The translations under genes and the position numbers were made by a program. Below, one piece after another: positions 53,165-63,696 of a stretch of DNA of 64,000 bases. The notes under the pieces are model-generated. The model was not told the DNA's origin and did not search any database. It saw only the letters and a list, made by a program, of their open reading frames with translations. Positions within the stretch are counted from its first letter, which is position 1, and each line of letters begins with the position of its first letter. Where the stretch lies: assembly GCF_000800255.1 (NCBI RefSeq), contig NZ_CP009747.1, forward strand, positions 248,001 through 312,000. Direction: 5' to 3'. This stretch comes from Pseudomonas parafulva (GTDB lineage: Bacteria; Pseudomonadota; Gammaproteobacteria; Pseudomonadales; Pseudomonadaceae).

Positions 53165-53189
53165 AATCGTCGTCCACGAGGAACGGCCC

Positions 53190-54239
53190 ATTAAACCGCT
53201 TTTCTCCAAGGGCCCTTCGCTGGGCGTTCGTCTGCTCGTGCTGGTGGTGATGTCGGTCGCGCTGATGGTGGTCGACTCGCGCTTCGACGTGCTCAAACCG
53301 GTGCGCAGCCAGATGGGGCTGGTGCTGATGGAGTCCTATTGGGTCACCGATTTGCCGCAGCGTCTGTGGCAAGGCGTGGCCGGGCAGTTCGGCAGCCGCA
53401 CCGAACTGATCGCCGAGAACGAGAAACTCAAGACCGAAGCGCTGCTGTTGCAGGGGCGTTTGCAGAAATTGGCCGCGCTGACCGAGCAGAACGTGCGCCT
53501 GCGCGAACTGCTCAATTCTTCCGCGCTGGTCAACGAGAAGGTCGAGGTGGCGGAGTTGATCGGCGTCGACCCCAATCCGTTTACCCATCGCATCCTGATC
53601 AACAAGGGCGAGCGCGACGGCGTGTTCCTCGGTCAGCCGGTGCTCGATGCGCGCGGCCTGATGGGCCAGGTGGTCGAGCTGATGCCTTACACCTCGCGGG
53701 TGCTGCTGCTCACCGATACCACCCACAGCATCCCTGTCCAGGTCAATCGCAATGGCCTGCGCGCCATCGCCAGCGGCACGGGCAATCCGGAGCGTCTGGA
53801 ACTGCGCCACGTGGCTGACACCGCCGACATCAAGGAAGGCGATCTGCTGGTGAGCTCCGGCATGGGGCAACGTTTCCCGGCCGGTTATCCGGTGGCCACG
53901 GTCAACGAAGTGATCCACGACTCCGGGCAGCCCTTCGCCATCGTTCGTGCCATCCCCACCGCCGCGCTCAACCGCAGTCGCTATATGCTGCTGGTGTTCA
54001 GCGACCGACGCACGCCTGAGCAACGCGCCACCGATGCGGCCATCGCGCAGGAGGAGGCCGATCGCCAGGGTGCCAAGGACGCTCATCCGGGCGCGGCGAC
54101 GGGCCAAGCGCCGGCCTCGACCGGCGACGCGCAGGGCCATGCTCCAGCCGCGTCTGGTTCCTCGGCGCCGGCGCACGGCTCGTCCACCTCTCATCCGGCC
54201 GCCACGCCAGCAGCGCCGGCCCAGCCGCGGAGTGAATGA
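53190..54239 (+). CDS. mreC: Rod shape-determining protein MreC, apparently starting at ATT
   Basis: Bitopic periplasmic scaffold (349 aa from the ATT) linking MreB and MreD to the elongation synthases. Order: short N-terminus KPLFSKGPSLGVRL, transmembrane helix (about residues 14-32), coiled coil (about 65-105, ENEKLKTEALLLQGRLQKLA), MreC beta domain to about 270, then an Ala/Pro/Ser-rich tail. Between the in-frame stop at 53163 and GTG 53238 there is no ATG, GTG, TTG usable upstream of the conserved KPLFSKGPSL segment except inside it. ATT at 53190 is preceded by GAGGA with 7-nt spacing and gives the N-terminus expected for MreC. Annotation from GTG 53238 would remove 16 residues. Confidence 0.9.
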   Translation: MKPLFSKGPSLGVRLLVLVVMSVALMVVDSRFDVLKPVRSQMGLVLMESYWVTDLPQRLWQGVAGQFGSRTELIAENEKLKTEALLLQGRLQKLAALTEQNVRLRELLNSSALVNEKVEVAELIGVDPNPFTHRILINKGERDGVFLGQPVLDARGLMGQVVELMPYTSRVLLLTDTTHSIPVQVNRNGLRAIASGTGNPERLELRHVADTADIKEGDLLVSSGMGQRFPAGYPVATVNEVIHDSGQPFAIVRAIPTAALNRSRYMLLVFSDRRTPEQRATDAAIAQEEADRQGAKDAHPGAATGQAPASTGDAQGHAPAASGSSAPAHGSSTSHPAATPAAPAQPRSE

Positions 54240-54727
54240 TGGTCAGTACCCGTAGCAGAAATGGCTGGGCGATCTGGTTGACCTTCGTCATCGGCTTGTT
54301 GCTCAGCGTGACGCCGATGCCGCAATTCATGGAAGTATTCCGTCCCATGTGGCTCGCTTTGCTGCTGGCGTTCTGGACACTGGCGGTGCCGAGCAAGGTC
54401 GGCATGACCACCGCGTTCGTCCTGGGGCTGGCCGAAGACGTGCTGTACGGCACCCTGTTGGGGCAGAACGCGCTGATTCTCACATTGATCACGTTCCTGG
54501 TGCTGTCCTTGCAGCAGCGCCTGCGCATGTTCCCCATGTGGCAGCAAAGCCTGGTGATCCTGGTGGTGTTCGGCATCGCCCAGTTGATCCAGCTGTGGCT
54601 CAGCGCCCTGACCGGTAACCGCCTGCCGACCCTGGCGCTGGTCTGGTCGGCGGTGATCAGTGCCTTGCTCTGGCCCTGGATCAGCTTCGCCCTGCGTGGC
54701 CTGCGCCGACGCCTGCACATCCACTGA
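54239..54727 (+). CDS. mreD: Rod shape-determining protein MreD
   Basis: 162 aa integral membrane protein with five to six helices of the MreD family, partner of MreC and the elongasome. Contains LLSVTPMPQFMEVFRPMWLAL and a GLAEDVLYGTLLGQNAL block typical of MreD. Two adjacent ATG codons (54236, 54239); the second has the better spacing to GGAG at 54229-54232. The start overlaps the mreC stop by one base. Confidence 0.94.
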   Translation: MVSTRSRNGWAIWLTFVIGLLLSVTPMPQFMEVFRPMWLALLLAFWTLAVPSKVGMTTAFVLGLAEDVLYGTLLGQNALILTLITFLVLSLQQRLRMFPMWQQSLVILVVFGIAQLIQLWLSALTGNRLPTLALVWSAVISALLWPWISFALRGLRRRLHIH

Positions 54728-54756
54728 CGCGTCGCCACTGACAGGGAGATGTCCAC

Positions 54757-55347
54757 ATGACCCAACTGTACCTGGCCTCCGGCTCGCCGCGTCGGCGCGA
54801 GCTGCTGGCCCAGATCGGCGTGCCGTTCACGCGGGTCCACGCACCCATCGATGAAACGCCGTTGCCCGCCGAAGCGCCACAGGCCTATGTCGAGCGTCTG
54901 GCACGGGCCAAGGCCGCAGCCGGTTTCGCCACGCTGACGGCGCCCGGCGTGGTGCTCGGTGCCGACACCGCCGTGGTGCTCGACGGCGTGATCCTCGGCA
55001 AGCCGGACGATCGCGAGCATGCGCTGGCCATGCTCGGCGATCTGTCCGGACGTGAGCACCAGGTGCTCACGTCCGTGGCGCTCACCGATGGCCAACGCTC
55101 GCTGAGCCTGTGCGTGGCCACCCAAGTGCGTTTTCGCGCCATCTCCTTCGACGAAGCCTGGCGCTACTGGGCCAGCGGCGAGCCTGTGGACAAGGCCGGT
55201 GGTTATGCCATCCAAGGCCTTGGCGCGGTATTCGTCAGCGCCATCGCCGGCAGCTACTCGGCTGTGGTCGGCCTGCCCCTGAGCGAAACCGCCGAGCTGC
55301 TCGAGCAGTTCGCCATCCCTTGCTGGCAGCACGAGGAAATCGCTTAA
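54757..55347 (+). CDS. maf: Maf family nucleotide pyrophosphatase (dTTP/UTP type)
   Basis: 196 aa Maf/YhdE protein, hydrolysing dTTP, UTP and modified pyrimidine nucleotides to monophosphates. Signature [21 protein letters not shown], catalytic region [13 protein letters not shown], and [12 protein letters not shown]. The RS/SPRR motif and position after mreD match YhdE rather than the YceF paralogue. AGGGAG ribosome site 8-13 nt upstream. Confidence 0.93.
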   Translation: MTQLYLASGSPRRRELLAQIGVPFTRVHAPIDETPLPAEAPQAYVERLARAKAAAGFATLTAPGVVLGADTAVVLDGVILGKPDDREHALAMLGDLSGREHQVLTSVALTDGQRSLSLCVATQVRFRAISFDEAWRYWASGEPVDKAGGYAIQGLGAVFVSAIAGSYSAVVGLPLSETAELLEQFAIPCWQHEEIA

Positions 55348-55406
55348 CGCTGGCCAGACGTGCGCCCGCCATCCATGATTACCGAAGACCTTTGACGAGA
55401 GCTGCC

Positions 55407-56864
55407 ATGAGCGAAGAGATCCTGATCAACATCACCCCGATGGAATCACGCGTGGCAGTGGTGGAAAACGGCGTATTGCAGGAAGTGCATGTCGAGCGCA
55501 CCCAGCGCCGCGGTATCGTCGGCAATATCTACAAGGGCAAGGTGGTGCGGGTGTTGCCGGGTATGCAGGCGGCTTTCGTCGACATCGGTCTGGAGCGCGC
55601 AGCCTTCATCCATGCTTCGGAAATCTCCCAACGCGAAGGCTCGGCGGTCGAGACCATCACCGCCTTGGTGCACGAGGGCCAGGCCCTGGTGGTGCAGGTG
55701 ACCAAGGATCCGATCGGCACCAAGGGCGCGCGCCTGACCACCCAGTTGTCGATTCCCTCGCGTTACCTGGTGTACATGCCGCGCAGCAGCCATGTCGGCA
55801 TCTCGCTGAAGATCGAAGACGAAGCCGAGCGTGACCGCCTCAAACAGGTGGTCAGCGACTCCATGACCCAGGAAAACCTCAAGGACGCCGGCGGTTTCAT
55901 CCTGCGCACCGCCGCGGAAGGCGCGCGGGCCGAGGATATCCTGCAGGACATCCGTTATCTGCGCCGCCTCTGGGAGCAGATCGCCAGCCAGATCCAGACC
56001 TGCGGCGCGCCCACCGTCATCTACGAAGACCTGGGCCTGGCACTGCGCACCTTGCGAGACCTGGTCCACCCGAAGATCGAGAAGATCCGTATCGATTCTC
56101 GGGAAACCTTCCAGAAAACCACACAGTTCGTCGGCGAGCTGATGCCCGAGATCGCCGACCGCCTCGAGCACTATCCGGGCGAGCGGCCGATTTTCGACCT
56201 CTACGGTGTCGAAGACGAGATCCAGCGCGCGCTGGAGCGCAAGGTGCCGCTGAAGTCCGGTGGTTATCTGGTGGTCGACCCGGCCGAGGCCATGACCACC
56301 ATCGACGTCAACACAGGCGCCTTCGTCGGCCATCGCAACCTCGAAGAGACGATCTTCAAGACCAATCTGGAAGCGGCCACGGCCATTGCCCGACAACTGC
56401 GCCTGCGCAATATCGGCGGCATCATCATCATCGACTTCATCGACATGGAAGATGAGGAACACCGCCGCCAGGTGCTGCGCACGCTGGAGAAGCAACTCGA
56501 GCGCGATCACGCCAAGACCAACATCATCGGCATCACCGAGCTGGGCCTGGTGCAGATGACCCGCAAGCGCACCCGCGAGAGCCTCGAGCAGGTGCTCTGC
56601 GAGCCCTGCCAGGCGTGCCAGGGGCGCGGCAAGCTGAAAACCCCGGAAACCATTTGCTACGAGATCTTTCGCGAGATTCTGCGCGAGGCCCGCGCCTACC
56701 AGGCCGAGGGCTATCGGGTGCTGGCCAATCAGAAGGTGGTCGATCGGCTGCTGGATGAGGAGTCGGGTAACGTCGCCGAACTGGAAGCGTTCATCGGGCG
56801 AACCATTCGCTTCCAGGTCGAGTCCATGTATTCCCAGGAACAATATGATGTGGTGCTGCTCTGA
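55407..56864 (+). CDS. rng: Ribonuclease G
   Basis: 485 aa endoribonuclease of the RNase E/G family, maturing the 5' end of 16S rRNA and degrading some mRNAs. Begins MSEEILINITPMESRVAVVE; S1 domain at about residues 35-128 (GNIYKGKVVRVLPGMQAAFVDIG), DNase I-like catalytic domain with metal ligands in IDVNTG and IIDFIDM, zinc-link CEPCQACQGRG. No C-terminal scaffold domain, so RNase G and not E. Start at 55407 rather than far upstream open-frame codons inside maf. Confidence 0.96.
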   Translation: MSEEILINITPMESRVAVVENGVLQEVHVERTQRRGIVGNIYKGKVVRVLPGMQAAFVDIGLERAAFIHASEISQREGSAVETITALVHEGQALVVQVTKDPIGTKGARLTTQLSIPSRYLVYMPRSSHVGISLKIEDEAERDRLKQVVSDSMTQENLKDAGGFILRTAAEGARAEDILQDIRYLRRLWEQIASQIQTCGAPTVIYEDLGLALRTLRDLVHPKIEKIRIDSRETFQKTTQFVGELMPEIADRLEHYPGERPIFDLYGVEDEIQRALERKVPLKSGGYLVVDPAEAMTTIDVNTGAFVGHRNLEETIFKTNLEAATAIARQLRLRNIGGIIIIDFIDMEDEEHRRQVLRTLEKQLERDHAKTNIIGITELGLVQMTRKRTRESLEQVLCEPCQACQGRGKLKTPETICYEIFREILREARAYQAEGYRVLANQKVVDRLLDEESGNVAELEAFIGRTIRFQVESMYSQEQYDVVLL

Positions 56865-56943
56865 CTCGCGCTGAATACCTCCGTGCTGTGGCGAAATCTG
56901 CGGGTGCGGCCATAGTTGATGGACGACTCGGAGGGCCTTGGCC

Positions 56944-59900
56944 ATGGGACGTTTGAACCGCGTCTTGGGCGCGATGACCCGGTGGGGCCTTGGCCTCTGC
57001 GCACTGCTGGTCGTGTTACTCGCGCTGTATGTGAGTCTCGGCCGACAATTGGCGCCGCTGGTGGCCGAATACCGTAACGAGCTGCAGGACAAGGCCGAGC
57101 AGGCGCTGGGCATGCCCGTGCATATCGGCGTCCTGGAGGGACGCTGGAGCGGCCTGGCACCGGTGCTGCGGGTCAGCGATCTGCAATTGGGTGAGGGGGC
57201 GTCGGCGCTGCGCCTGGACGAGGTCAAGCTGGTACCCGACTTGTGGGCCAGCCTCAAGGCCCACGAAGTGCGTCTGGCGCACATTCAGCTTGGCGGCCTG
57301 CAAGTGATCCTGCGCGAGAATCCACAGGGCGAGTGGCGCTTGGAAGGGCTGCCGAAAAAGGATGACGAGCCATTCGATGCCGCCCAGGTGCTGCAGCGCC
57401 TGCGTCAATTGGGACGGGTCGATGTGTTCGACAGTCAGGTTACCCTCCAGCCGTTTGGACGCGACCCTCTCACCCTGACCTATGTCAGCCTCGGTCTGCA
57501 GGCCAGTCCCGCGCGGCAGTCCCTGGAACTGCAGGCAACCCTACCGGACGGCCAGCCTCTGGCGCTCAACCTGCGCAGTCGCGCCAAACCCGAGGCCTGG
57601 CGCGAAGGCGACTACCAAGCCTATCTGAGCCTGCCGCAGAGCGACTGGGCGCGCTGGCTGCCGCCCAGTGTGCTGGGCCAATGGCGGGCCAAGACCCTGC
57701 GTGCAGGGGGCGAGTTCTGGGTCGACTGGCGCGAAGGGCGCTTGCAGCGCGGCGTCGTTCGGCTCAACGCACCGACAGTGCGAGGTGCCTACGCGGACCG
57801 CAAGATGATCACCCTGGACAATCTGGCCCTGTCGGCCTGGGTTCGCCAAGGGCGTGAAGGGTACGAGGCGGTGGTCGATTCCCTGGCGGCGAACATCGGC
57901 GACACTCGCTGGGAAAGCCACCTGCAGGCGCAGCAAGCACCCGCTACGGATGACTCAGGCGACACTTGGCACGTTCAGGCCGACCGCCTCGACCTGACGC
58001 CGATCACCCCGTTGATCGACGCACTGGCGCCACTGCCCGACAAACTGATGACCGTAGTCGATGCGCTGAAGGTTACCGGTGCCCTGCGCAACGTGCGACT
58101 CGACATCCGCCCCCAGGCCGAAGGCGACCAACGCCTGGCGTTCGCCGCCAACCTCGACAACGTCGGCTTCGACGCCTACCACGGCGCTCCGGCGGCCGGC
58201 AATGTCAGCGGCAGCATCAGCGGCGACCTAGGCCAGGGCGAGCTGCGCCTGGACAGCGATGCCTTCATGCTTCACCTCTACCCGATCTTCGCCAAGCCCT
58301 GGCACTACCAGAAAGCCAATGCTCGCCTGACCTGGGCGCTGGACGACGATGGGTTCACCCTGATCGCGCCCTACATCAAAGTGCTCGGCGATGAAGGCAA
58401 GATCGCCGCCGACTTCCTCATTCGCTTCCGTTTCCACGAGCAACAGGCCGACTACATGGACCTGCGCGTCGGTCTGACCGACGGCGACGGGCGCTACACG
58501 GCCAAGTACCTGCCGCAGGTGCTCAGCCCGGCGCTGGACCAGTGGTTGCGCAGCGCCATCGTCAAGGGCGCGGTCGATGAGGGTTATTTCCAGTACCAGG
58601 GTTCGTTGAACCACGATGCGCCGGACCATTCGCGCAGCATCAGCCTGTTCTTCGACGTCCACGACGCCACCCTCGATTTCCAGCCCGGCTGGCCGCAGGT
58701 GCGGCAGGTGGACGGCAAGGTGCGCATTCAGGACAGCGGCGTGCATATCCAGGCCAACCAGGGCCTGTTGCTCGATACCAAAGTCAGCGACGTGCGCGTC
58801 GATATTCCTCACGTCGAGGGAGACCAGCACAGCCACCTGTATCTGGACGGCAAGTTCGACGGCAGCCTGGGCGACGGTCTGAAGATCCTCAAGCAGGCGC
58901 CCATCGGCACTGGCGAGATCTTCGCCGGCTGGGAGGGCGAGGGGCCGCTGCGGGGCAAGGTCAAGCTGGACATTCCCTTGGAGCACGGCATGCAGCCCAA
59001 GGTGAACGTCGATTTCGCCACCCATGATGCGCGACTGAAAGTGGAGCCGCCTGCGCTTGAGTTGAGCCGCCTCAAGGGCGACTTCAACTTCGATCTGGAC
59101 AAGGGTTTGAGCGGTAAAGACATCAGCCTGCAGGCCTTCGGTAAACCGGTTTCGGCGCAGATTTTCGCCGAAGGGCAGGGCGGCCAGATCCAGACCCGTA
59201 TCCAGGCCAGCGGTCAGGTGGCACTCAAGGCGTTGACCGAGTGGCTGCAGTTCAAGCAGCCAGTGCCGGCTTCGGGCGATCTGCCCTACCAACTGCAACT
59301 CAGTCTTGGCAGTCGTGACAACCGTCTGGACATCAACTCGTCGCTCAAGGGGCTGATCATCGACTTGCCGCCGCCGTTCGGCAAGGCCATGACCACCGTG
59401 CGTGAGAGCAGCTTTGGCATGACTCTGCAAGGCGCCGAGCGACGCTTCGATGCGCGGTATGCCGACCTGGCGCAGTTGGCCTATGCCGCCACCTTGGACA
59501 AGCCCGATCAGGGCCGCGGCGAGTTGGTGCTCGGCGGTGGCTCGGCCAACGTACCCGGTGCTCAAGGCCTGCGAGTGCGGGGCCGGCTGGAGACGCTGGA
59601 CCTGGAGCCCTGGCAGCAGCAGATGGGCAAATATGCAGGGCAGGACCCTGGCGGCAGCGCGCGCCAGACCTTGCAGAGCGTCGACTTGAGCATCGGCCGG
59701 CTGAGCGCTTTCGGCACCGAACTCAATCAGGCCGTGGTGCGCCTGGCGCGGGTGGCCAGCGCCTGGGACCTGCGGCTGGACAGCCGCGAAGTGATGGGCA
59801 ACGCCCGCTTGCCTGACGCCAAGGCAGCGCCGATGGTGGTCACACTGCAGACCCTGCGTCTGCCCCCGGCCGATCCGCAGCAGGAAGCGGCCGACGATGC

Positions 59901-60753
59901 GCCGGACCCGCTGGCCTCCTTCGATCCACGCAAGGCGCCCATGCTCGACCTGAGCATCGACAAGCTCTACCGCGGCGACGATCTGTTCGGCAGCGCGGCG
60001 GTCAAGCTACGCCCAACGGCACGCGGCGTTTCGGTGAATGACATCAACCTCGATCTGAAGGGCCTGCGTGTCGATGGCAGCGCTGGCTGGGAGGGCACGC
60101 CCGACAGCAGCGCCAGCTGGTACAAAGGCCGCGTGCAGGGCGCGAATCTCGGTGATGTGCTCAAGGCCTGGGGCTTTGCGCCGACCGTCACCAGCCGCAG
60201 CTTTCGCATGGACGTCGACGGTCGCTGGCCAGGCTCGCCAGCCTGGGTCAGTCTCAAGCGCTTCTCGGGAAGCCTCGATGCTGCACTGCGCACCGGGCAG
60301 TTCGTCGAGGTCGAGGGCGGTGCCCAAGCCCTTCGCGTATTCGGCCTGTTGAATTTCAACTCGATCGGTCGCCGTCTGCGCCTGGACTTCACCGACCTGT
60401 TCGGTCAGGGCCTGGCCTATGATCGGGTCAAGGGCTTGCTGGTGGCCAGCGAAGGCGTCTATGTGACCCGCAAGCCGATCGCGGTGACCGGGCCTTCGAG
60501 CAATTTCGAACTCGACGGTACGCTCGATCTGGTCCGTGACCGCATCGACGCCAATCTGCAGGTGACCCTGCCGGTTACCAACAACCTGCCACTGGCTGCG
60601 TTGATCGTCGGTGCTCCGGCGGTGGGTGGGGCATTGTTCCTGGTCGATCGTCTGATCGGCGACCGCGTTGCGCGCTTCGCCAGCGTGCATTATCGGGTTC
60701 AAGGTCCGGTCAAAGAGCCTAAGATCACATTTGTGAAACCCTTCGACAAATAG
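56944..60753 (+). CDS. yhdP: YhdP family AsmA-like protein
   Basis: Very large envelope protein (1269 aa) with an N-terminal membrane anchor (about residues 12-35, WGLGLCALLVVLLALYVSLG) and a long repeating-beta-groove body (DUF3971, TIGR02099). The AsmA_2-like C-terminus ends with VHYRVQGPVKEPKITFVKPF. YhdP, TamB and YdbH are thought to form lipid bridges carrying phospholipids from inner to outer membrane. Start at ATG 56944 with GGAGG 8 bases upstream (TTG at 56938 also in frame). In many gammaproteobacteria it follows rng, as here. Confidence 0.92.
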   Translation: MGRLNRVLGAMTRWGLGLCALLVVLLALYVSLGRQLAPLVAEYRNELQDKAEQALGMPVHIGVLEGRWSGLAPVLRVSDLQLGEGASALRLDEVKLVPDLWASLKAHEVRLAHIQLGGLQVILRENPQGEWRLEGLPKKDDEPFDAAQVLQRLRQLGRVDVFDSQVTLQPFGRDPLTLTYVSLGLQASPARQSLELQATLPDGQPLALNLRSRAKPEAWREGDYQAYLSLPQSDWARWLPPSVLGQWRAKTLRAGGEFWVDWREGRLQRGVVRLNAPTVRGAYADRKMITLDNLALSAWVRQGREGYEAVVDSLAANIGDTRWESHLQAQQAPATDDSGDTWHVQADRLDLTPITPLIDALAPLPDKLMTVVDALKVTGALRNVRLDIRPQAEGDQRLAFAANLDNVGFDAYHGAPAAGNVSGSISGDLGQGELRLDSDAFMLHLYPIFAKPWHYQKANARLTWALDDDGFTLIAPYIKVLGDEGKIAADFLIRFRFHEQQADYMDLRVGLTDGDGRYTAKYLPQVLSPALDQWLRSAIVKGAVDEGYFQYQGSLNHDAPDHSRSISLFFDVHDATLDFQPGWPQVRQVDGKVRIQDSGVHIQANQGLLLDTKVSDVRVDIPHVEGDQHSHLYLDGKFDGSLGDGLKILKQAPIGTGEIFAGWEGEGPLRGKVKLDIPLEHGMQPKVNVDFATHDARLKVEPPALELSRLKGDFNFDLDKGLSGKDISLQAFGKPVSAQIFAEGQGGQIQTRIQASGQVALKALTEWLQFKQPVPASGDLPYQLQLSLGSRDNRLDINSSLKGLIIDLPPPFGKAMTTVRESSFGMTLQGAERRFDARYADLAQLAYAATLDKPDQGRGELVLGGGSANVPGAQGLRVRGRLETLDLEPWQQQMGKYAGQDPGGSARQTLQSVDLSIGRLSAFGTELNQAVVRLARVASAWDLRLDSREVMGNARLPDAKAAPMVVTLQTLRLPPADPQQEAADDAPDPLASFDPRKAPMLDLSIDKLYRGDDLFGSAAVKLRPTARGVSVNDINLDLKGLRVDGSAGWEGTPDSSASWYKGRVQGANLGDVLKAWGFAPTVTSRSFRMDVDGRWPGSPAWVSLKRFSGSLDAALRTGQFVEVEGGAQALRVFGLLNFNSIGRRLRLDFTDLFGQGLAYDRVKGLLVASEGVYVTRKPIAVTGPSSNFELDGTLDLVRDRIDANLQVTLPVTNNLPLAALIVGAPAVGGALFLVDRLIGDRVARFASVHYRVQGPVKEPKITFVKPFDK

Positions 60754-60767
60754 CTTCGGGAGCGGTC

Positions 60768-61619
60768 ATGAAGTCAGCGGTGATCCAGATGGTCAGTCAG
60801 GATGATGTCCTGGCCAACCTGCAGCGGGCGCACTCGCTGCTGGAGCAGGCTGCCGCCGACGGCGCTCGCTTGGCTGTGTTGCCGGAAAACTTCGCGGCCA
60901 TGGGTCGGCACGATGCCGCCGCCATCGGCCGTGCCGAGGCCCTGGGCCAGGGGCCGATACTGCCCTGGTTGAAACGTGCCGCCCGCGACCTCAAGTTATG
61001 GGTAGTGGCGGGCACGTTGCCGCTGCCACCGGTCGGTTCGCCCGAGGCCAAGGCCCACGCCTGTTCGTTGCTGGTCGACGAGCAGGGTGAAATCGTTGCC
61101 CGCTACGACAAGCTGCATCTGTTCGATGTGGATGTGGCTGACAATCGCGGACGCTACCGGGAGTCAGACGACTATGCGCCGGGTGCGCGCGTGGTGGTGG
61201 CCGATACCCCGGTCGGCAAACTGGGCCTGTCGGTGTGTTACGACCTGCGCTTTCCCGAGCTCTACAGCGCCCTGCGCGAGGCAGGAGCGGAGCTGATCAG
61301 CGCACCTGCGGCGTTCACCGCCGTGACCGGTGCGGCGCACTGGGAAGTGCTGATCCGTGCGAGGGCCATCGAAACCCAGTGCTACGTGCTGGCAGCCGCC
61401 CAGGGCGGGACTCATCCCGGAGGGCGCCAGACCCATGGTCAAGCGGCGATCGTCGACCCCTGGGGGCGGATCGTGGCCGAACAGGCGCGCGGCGAAGGTG
61501 TGCTGCTCGCTGCGCGCGATATCGACGAACAAGCGTCCATTCGGGCGCGCATGCCGGTGACTTCGCACCGGCGCTTTTTCACGCAGGACGCCTTGCGGCC
61601 TGCGTTCACCGTGGAGTGA
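60768..61619 (+). CDS. Carbon-nitrogen hydrolase (Nit1/deaminated glutathione amidase-like)
   Basis: 283 aa nitrilase-superfamily amidase. Catalytic residues Glu40 ([11 protein letters not shown]), Lys115 ([11 protein letters not shown]) and Cys157 ([12 protein letters not shown]). The LHLFDVDV and [20 protein letters not shown] segments are characteristic of the Nit1 group, whose members repair deaminated glutathione. Fourteen bases after yhdP and two before tldD, a conserved order in Pseudomonas. Distinct from the omega-amidase at 13723-14514, which lacks this LHLFDVDV block. Confidence 0.88.
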   Translation: MKSAVIQMVSQDDVLANLQRAHSLLEQAAADGARLAVLPENFAAMGRHDAAAIGRAEALGQGPILPWLKRAARDLKLWVVAGTLPLPPVGSPEAKAHACSLLVDEQGEIVARYDKLHLFDVDVADNRGRYRESDDYAPGARVVVADTPVGKLGLSVCYDLRFPELYSALREAGAELISAPAAFTAVTGAAHWEVLIRARAIETQCYVLAAAQGGTHPGGRQTHGQAAIVDPWGRIVAEQARGEGVLLAARDIDEQASIRARMPVTSHRRFFTQDALRPAFTVE

Positions 61620-61621
61620 CT

Positions 61622-63061
61622 ATGAGCCAGATGTTATCGACCGTCAGCGATCAGCTCCTGGCACCGGGCGGACTGACCCTCGACAGCCTGCAAGCTGTGT
61701 TGGGTGAGTTGGCCGGGCCCGGCATCGACGCGGCCGACCTGTATTTCCAGGGACAGATCTCGGAAACCTGGGCGCTGGAAGACGGCATCGTCAAGGAAGG
61801 CAGTTTCAACCTCGACCAAGGCGTGGGTGTGCGTGCGCTGTCCGGCGAGAAGACAGGCTTCGCCTATAGCAATGCGATCAACCTTGAAGCGCTGACCTCG
61901 GCCGCCCGTGCCGCCCGGTCGATCTCGCGCGCCGGCCAGAACGGCAAGGTTCAGGCGTTCCGCAGCCAGGACGTGGCCGCGTTGTATGCGCCGGACAACC
62001 CACTTGACGTGCTGAGCCGCGCCGACAAAGTCGAGTTGCTCAAGCGCGTCGATGCCGCCACCCGTGCCCTCGATCCGCGTATCCAGCAGGTCAGCGTCAG
62101 CATGGCGGGCGTCTGGGAGCGTATTTTGGTGGCGGCGGCCGATGGCAGTCTGGCGGCGGATGTGCGGCCCTTGGTGCGCTTCAACGTCAGCGTCATCGTC
62201 GAGCACAACGGTCGCCGCGAGCGCGGTGGTCACGGCGGGGGCGGGCGCACCGACTACCGCTACTTCACCGAGGCGCGCGTGATGGACTATGCGCGCGAGG
62301 CGTTGCGTCAGGCGCTGGTCAATCTCGATGCCCGACCGGCGCCGGCTGGCTCACTGCCGGTGGTGCTCGGTCCAGGCTGGTCAGGTGTGCTGCTGCACGA
62401 GGCGGTTGGGCACGGTCTTGAGGGCGACTTCAACCGCAAGGGCAGTTCGGCCTACAGCGGTCGCATCGGCGAAGCCGTGGCGTCGAAGTTGTGCACCATC
62501 GTCGACGATGGCACGCTCAAGGATCGTCGCGGCTCGCTGAGCGTCGACGACGAAGGCACGCCCACCGAGTGCACCACGCTGATCGAGAACGGCATCCTCA
62601 AAGGCTACATGCAGGACAAGCTCAACGCTCGCCTCATGGGCATGGCGGTGACCGGCAACGGCCGACGCGAATCCTATGCGCACCTGCCCATGCCGCGCAT
62701 GACCAATACCTACATGCGCGCTGGCCAGAGCGATCCGCAGGAGATCATCGCCTCGGTCAAGAAGGGCATCTACTGCGCCAACCTGGGTGGCGGACAGGTG
62801 GACATCACCAGTGGCAAGTTCGTGTTTTCCACCAGCGAGGCCTACCTGATCGAAGACGGCAAGATCACCGCACCGGTCAAGGGCGCGACGCTGATCGGCA
62901 ATGGTCCGGAGGCGATGAGCCGGGTGTCGATGGTCGGCAACGACCTGGCACTGGACAGTGGCGTGGGCACCTGCGGCAAGGACGGGCAGTCGGTGCCGGT
63001 GGGCGTAGGCCAGCCGACCCTCAAGCTCGATGCGATTACCGTAGGTGGGACCGGGGCTTGA
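61622..63061 (+). CDS. tldD: Metalloprotease TldD
   Basis: Zn-dependent protease subunit (479 aa) that acts with PmbA (TldE) on unfolded peptides, for example in maturation of peptide antibiotics and CcdA degradation. Zinc site [12 protein letters not shown] with His259; substrate lobe [19 protein letters not shown]. Starts 2 nt after the nitrilase gene. The partner pmbA begins at 63806 with darP in between on the other strand. Confidence 0.95.
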   Translation: MSQMLSTVSDQLLAPGGLTLDSLQAVLGELAGPGIDAADLYFQGQISETWALEDGIVKEGSFNLDQGVGVRALSGEKTGFAYSNAINLEALTSAARAARSISRAGQNGKVQAFRSQDVAALYAPDNPLDVLSRADKVELLKRVDAATRALDPRIQQVSVSMAGVWERILVAAADGSLAADVRPLVRFNVSVIVEHNGRRERGGHGGGGRTDYRYFTEARVMDYAREALRQALVNLDARPAPAGSLPVVLGPGWSGVLLHEAVGHGLEGDFNRKGSSAYSGRIGEAVASKLCTIVDDGTLKDRRGSLSVDDEGTPTECTTLIENGILKGYMQDKLNARLMGMAVTGNGRRESYAHLPMPRMTNTYMRAGQSDPQEIIASVKKGIYCANLGGGQVDITSGKFVFSTSEAYLIEDGKITAPVKGATLIGNGPEAMSRVSMVGNDLALDSGVGTCGKDGQSVPVGVGQPTLKLDAITVGGTGA

Positions 63062-63112
63062 CGTATTCTGGGCGCGGTGCAGGCGCGGCGCCGTGTCGCG
63101 ACCTGGGCGATG

Positions 63113-63130
63113 CGCTGCCGGCCGGCAGCG
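63113..63130. terminator. Palindrome between tldD and darP
   Basis: CGCTGCCGGCCGGCAGCG, an 18-bp perfect palindrome between convergent stops at 63061 and 63175. Possible bidirectional terminator; no T tract. Confidence 0.35.
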
Positions 63131-63174
63131 GTTTCGTCCGCGTTCGCCGGGCCAGCCCGCTCCTGCGCGTGCGC

Positions 63175-63696
63175 TCAGCGCAGGCCGCGTTGCAGTTCGT
63201 CGAGGTCGCGAATGTACTTGAATACCTTGCGCGCTGCGGCGGGCGGCTTGTTCCGTGCTTTTTCGTGCTGAGCATGGCGAATCAGCGAGCGCAGGTGCTG
63301 GCGATCGGTTTCGGGGAATTCGCTGACGAAACGCTCAAGGTCTTCGTCGTTGCCGTCGATCAGCCGGTCGCGCCAGCGTTCCAGGCCATGGAAGCGTTCG
63401 TTGTACTGGCGTGTGGAGCTGTCGATCTGTTCCAGCAGCGCCTGGATGGCGTCCACATCCTGCACGCGCATCAGCTTGCCGACGAACGACATGTGGCGTT
63501 TGCGAGCGCCGTGGGCAGTGTGCCGGGAGGCTTCCTCCAGGGCCTTGCGCAGCTCGTCGGTGAGCGGCAGGCGCGCGAGGGTGTCGGGCTTGAGCGTGGT
63601 GAGGCGCTCGCCGAGTTCGACCAGTGCATGCAGCTCGCGCTTGATCTGGGTCTTGCTTTTTTCGCCGTCGAAGGCGTCGTCGTATGAATCAACCAT
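63175..63696 (-). CDS. darP: Ribosome biogenesis factor DarP (YjgA, DUF615)
   Basis: 173 aa protein associating with late 50S subunit precursors. Conserved blocks [34 protein letters not shown] and [19 protein letters not shown]. Rich in Arg, Lys and Glu; all helical. Start at 63696 ([15 protein letters not shown]); the open frame goes further but crosses into pmbA antisense. Divergent from pmbA with 109 nt between starts. Confidence 0.93.
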   Translation of the reverse strand: MVDSYDDAFDGEKSKTQIKRELHALVELGERLTTLKPDTLARLPLTDELRKALEEASRHTAHGARKRHMSFVGKLMRVQDVDAIQALLEQIDSSTRQYNERFHGLERWRDRLIDGNDEDLERFVSEFPETDRQHLRSLIRHAQHEKARNKPPAAARKVFKYIRDLDELQRGLR

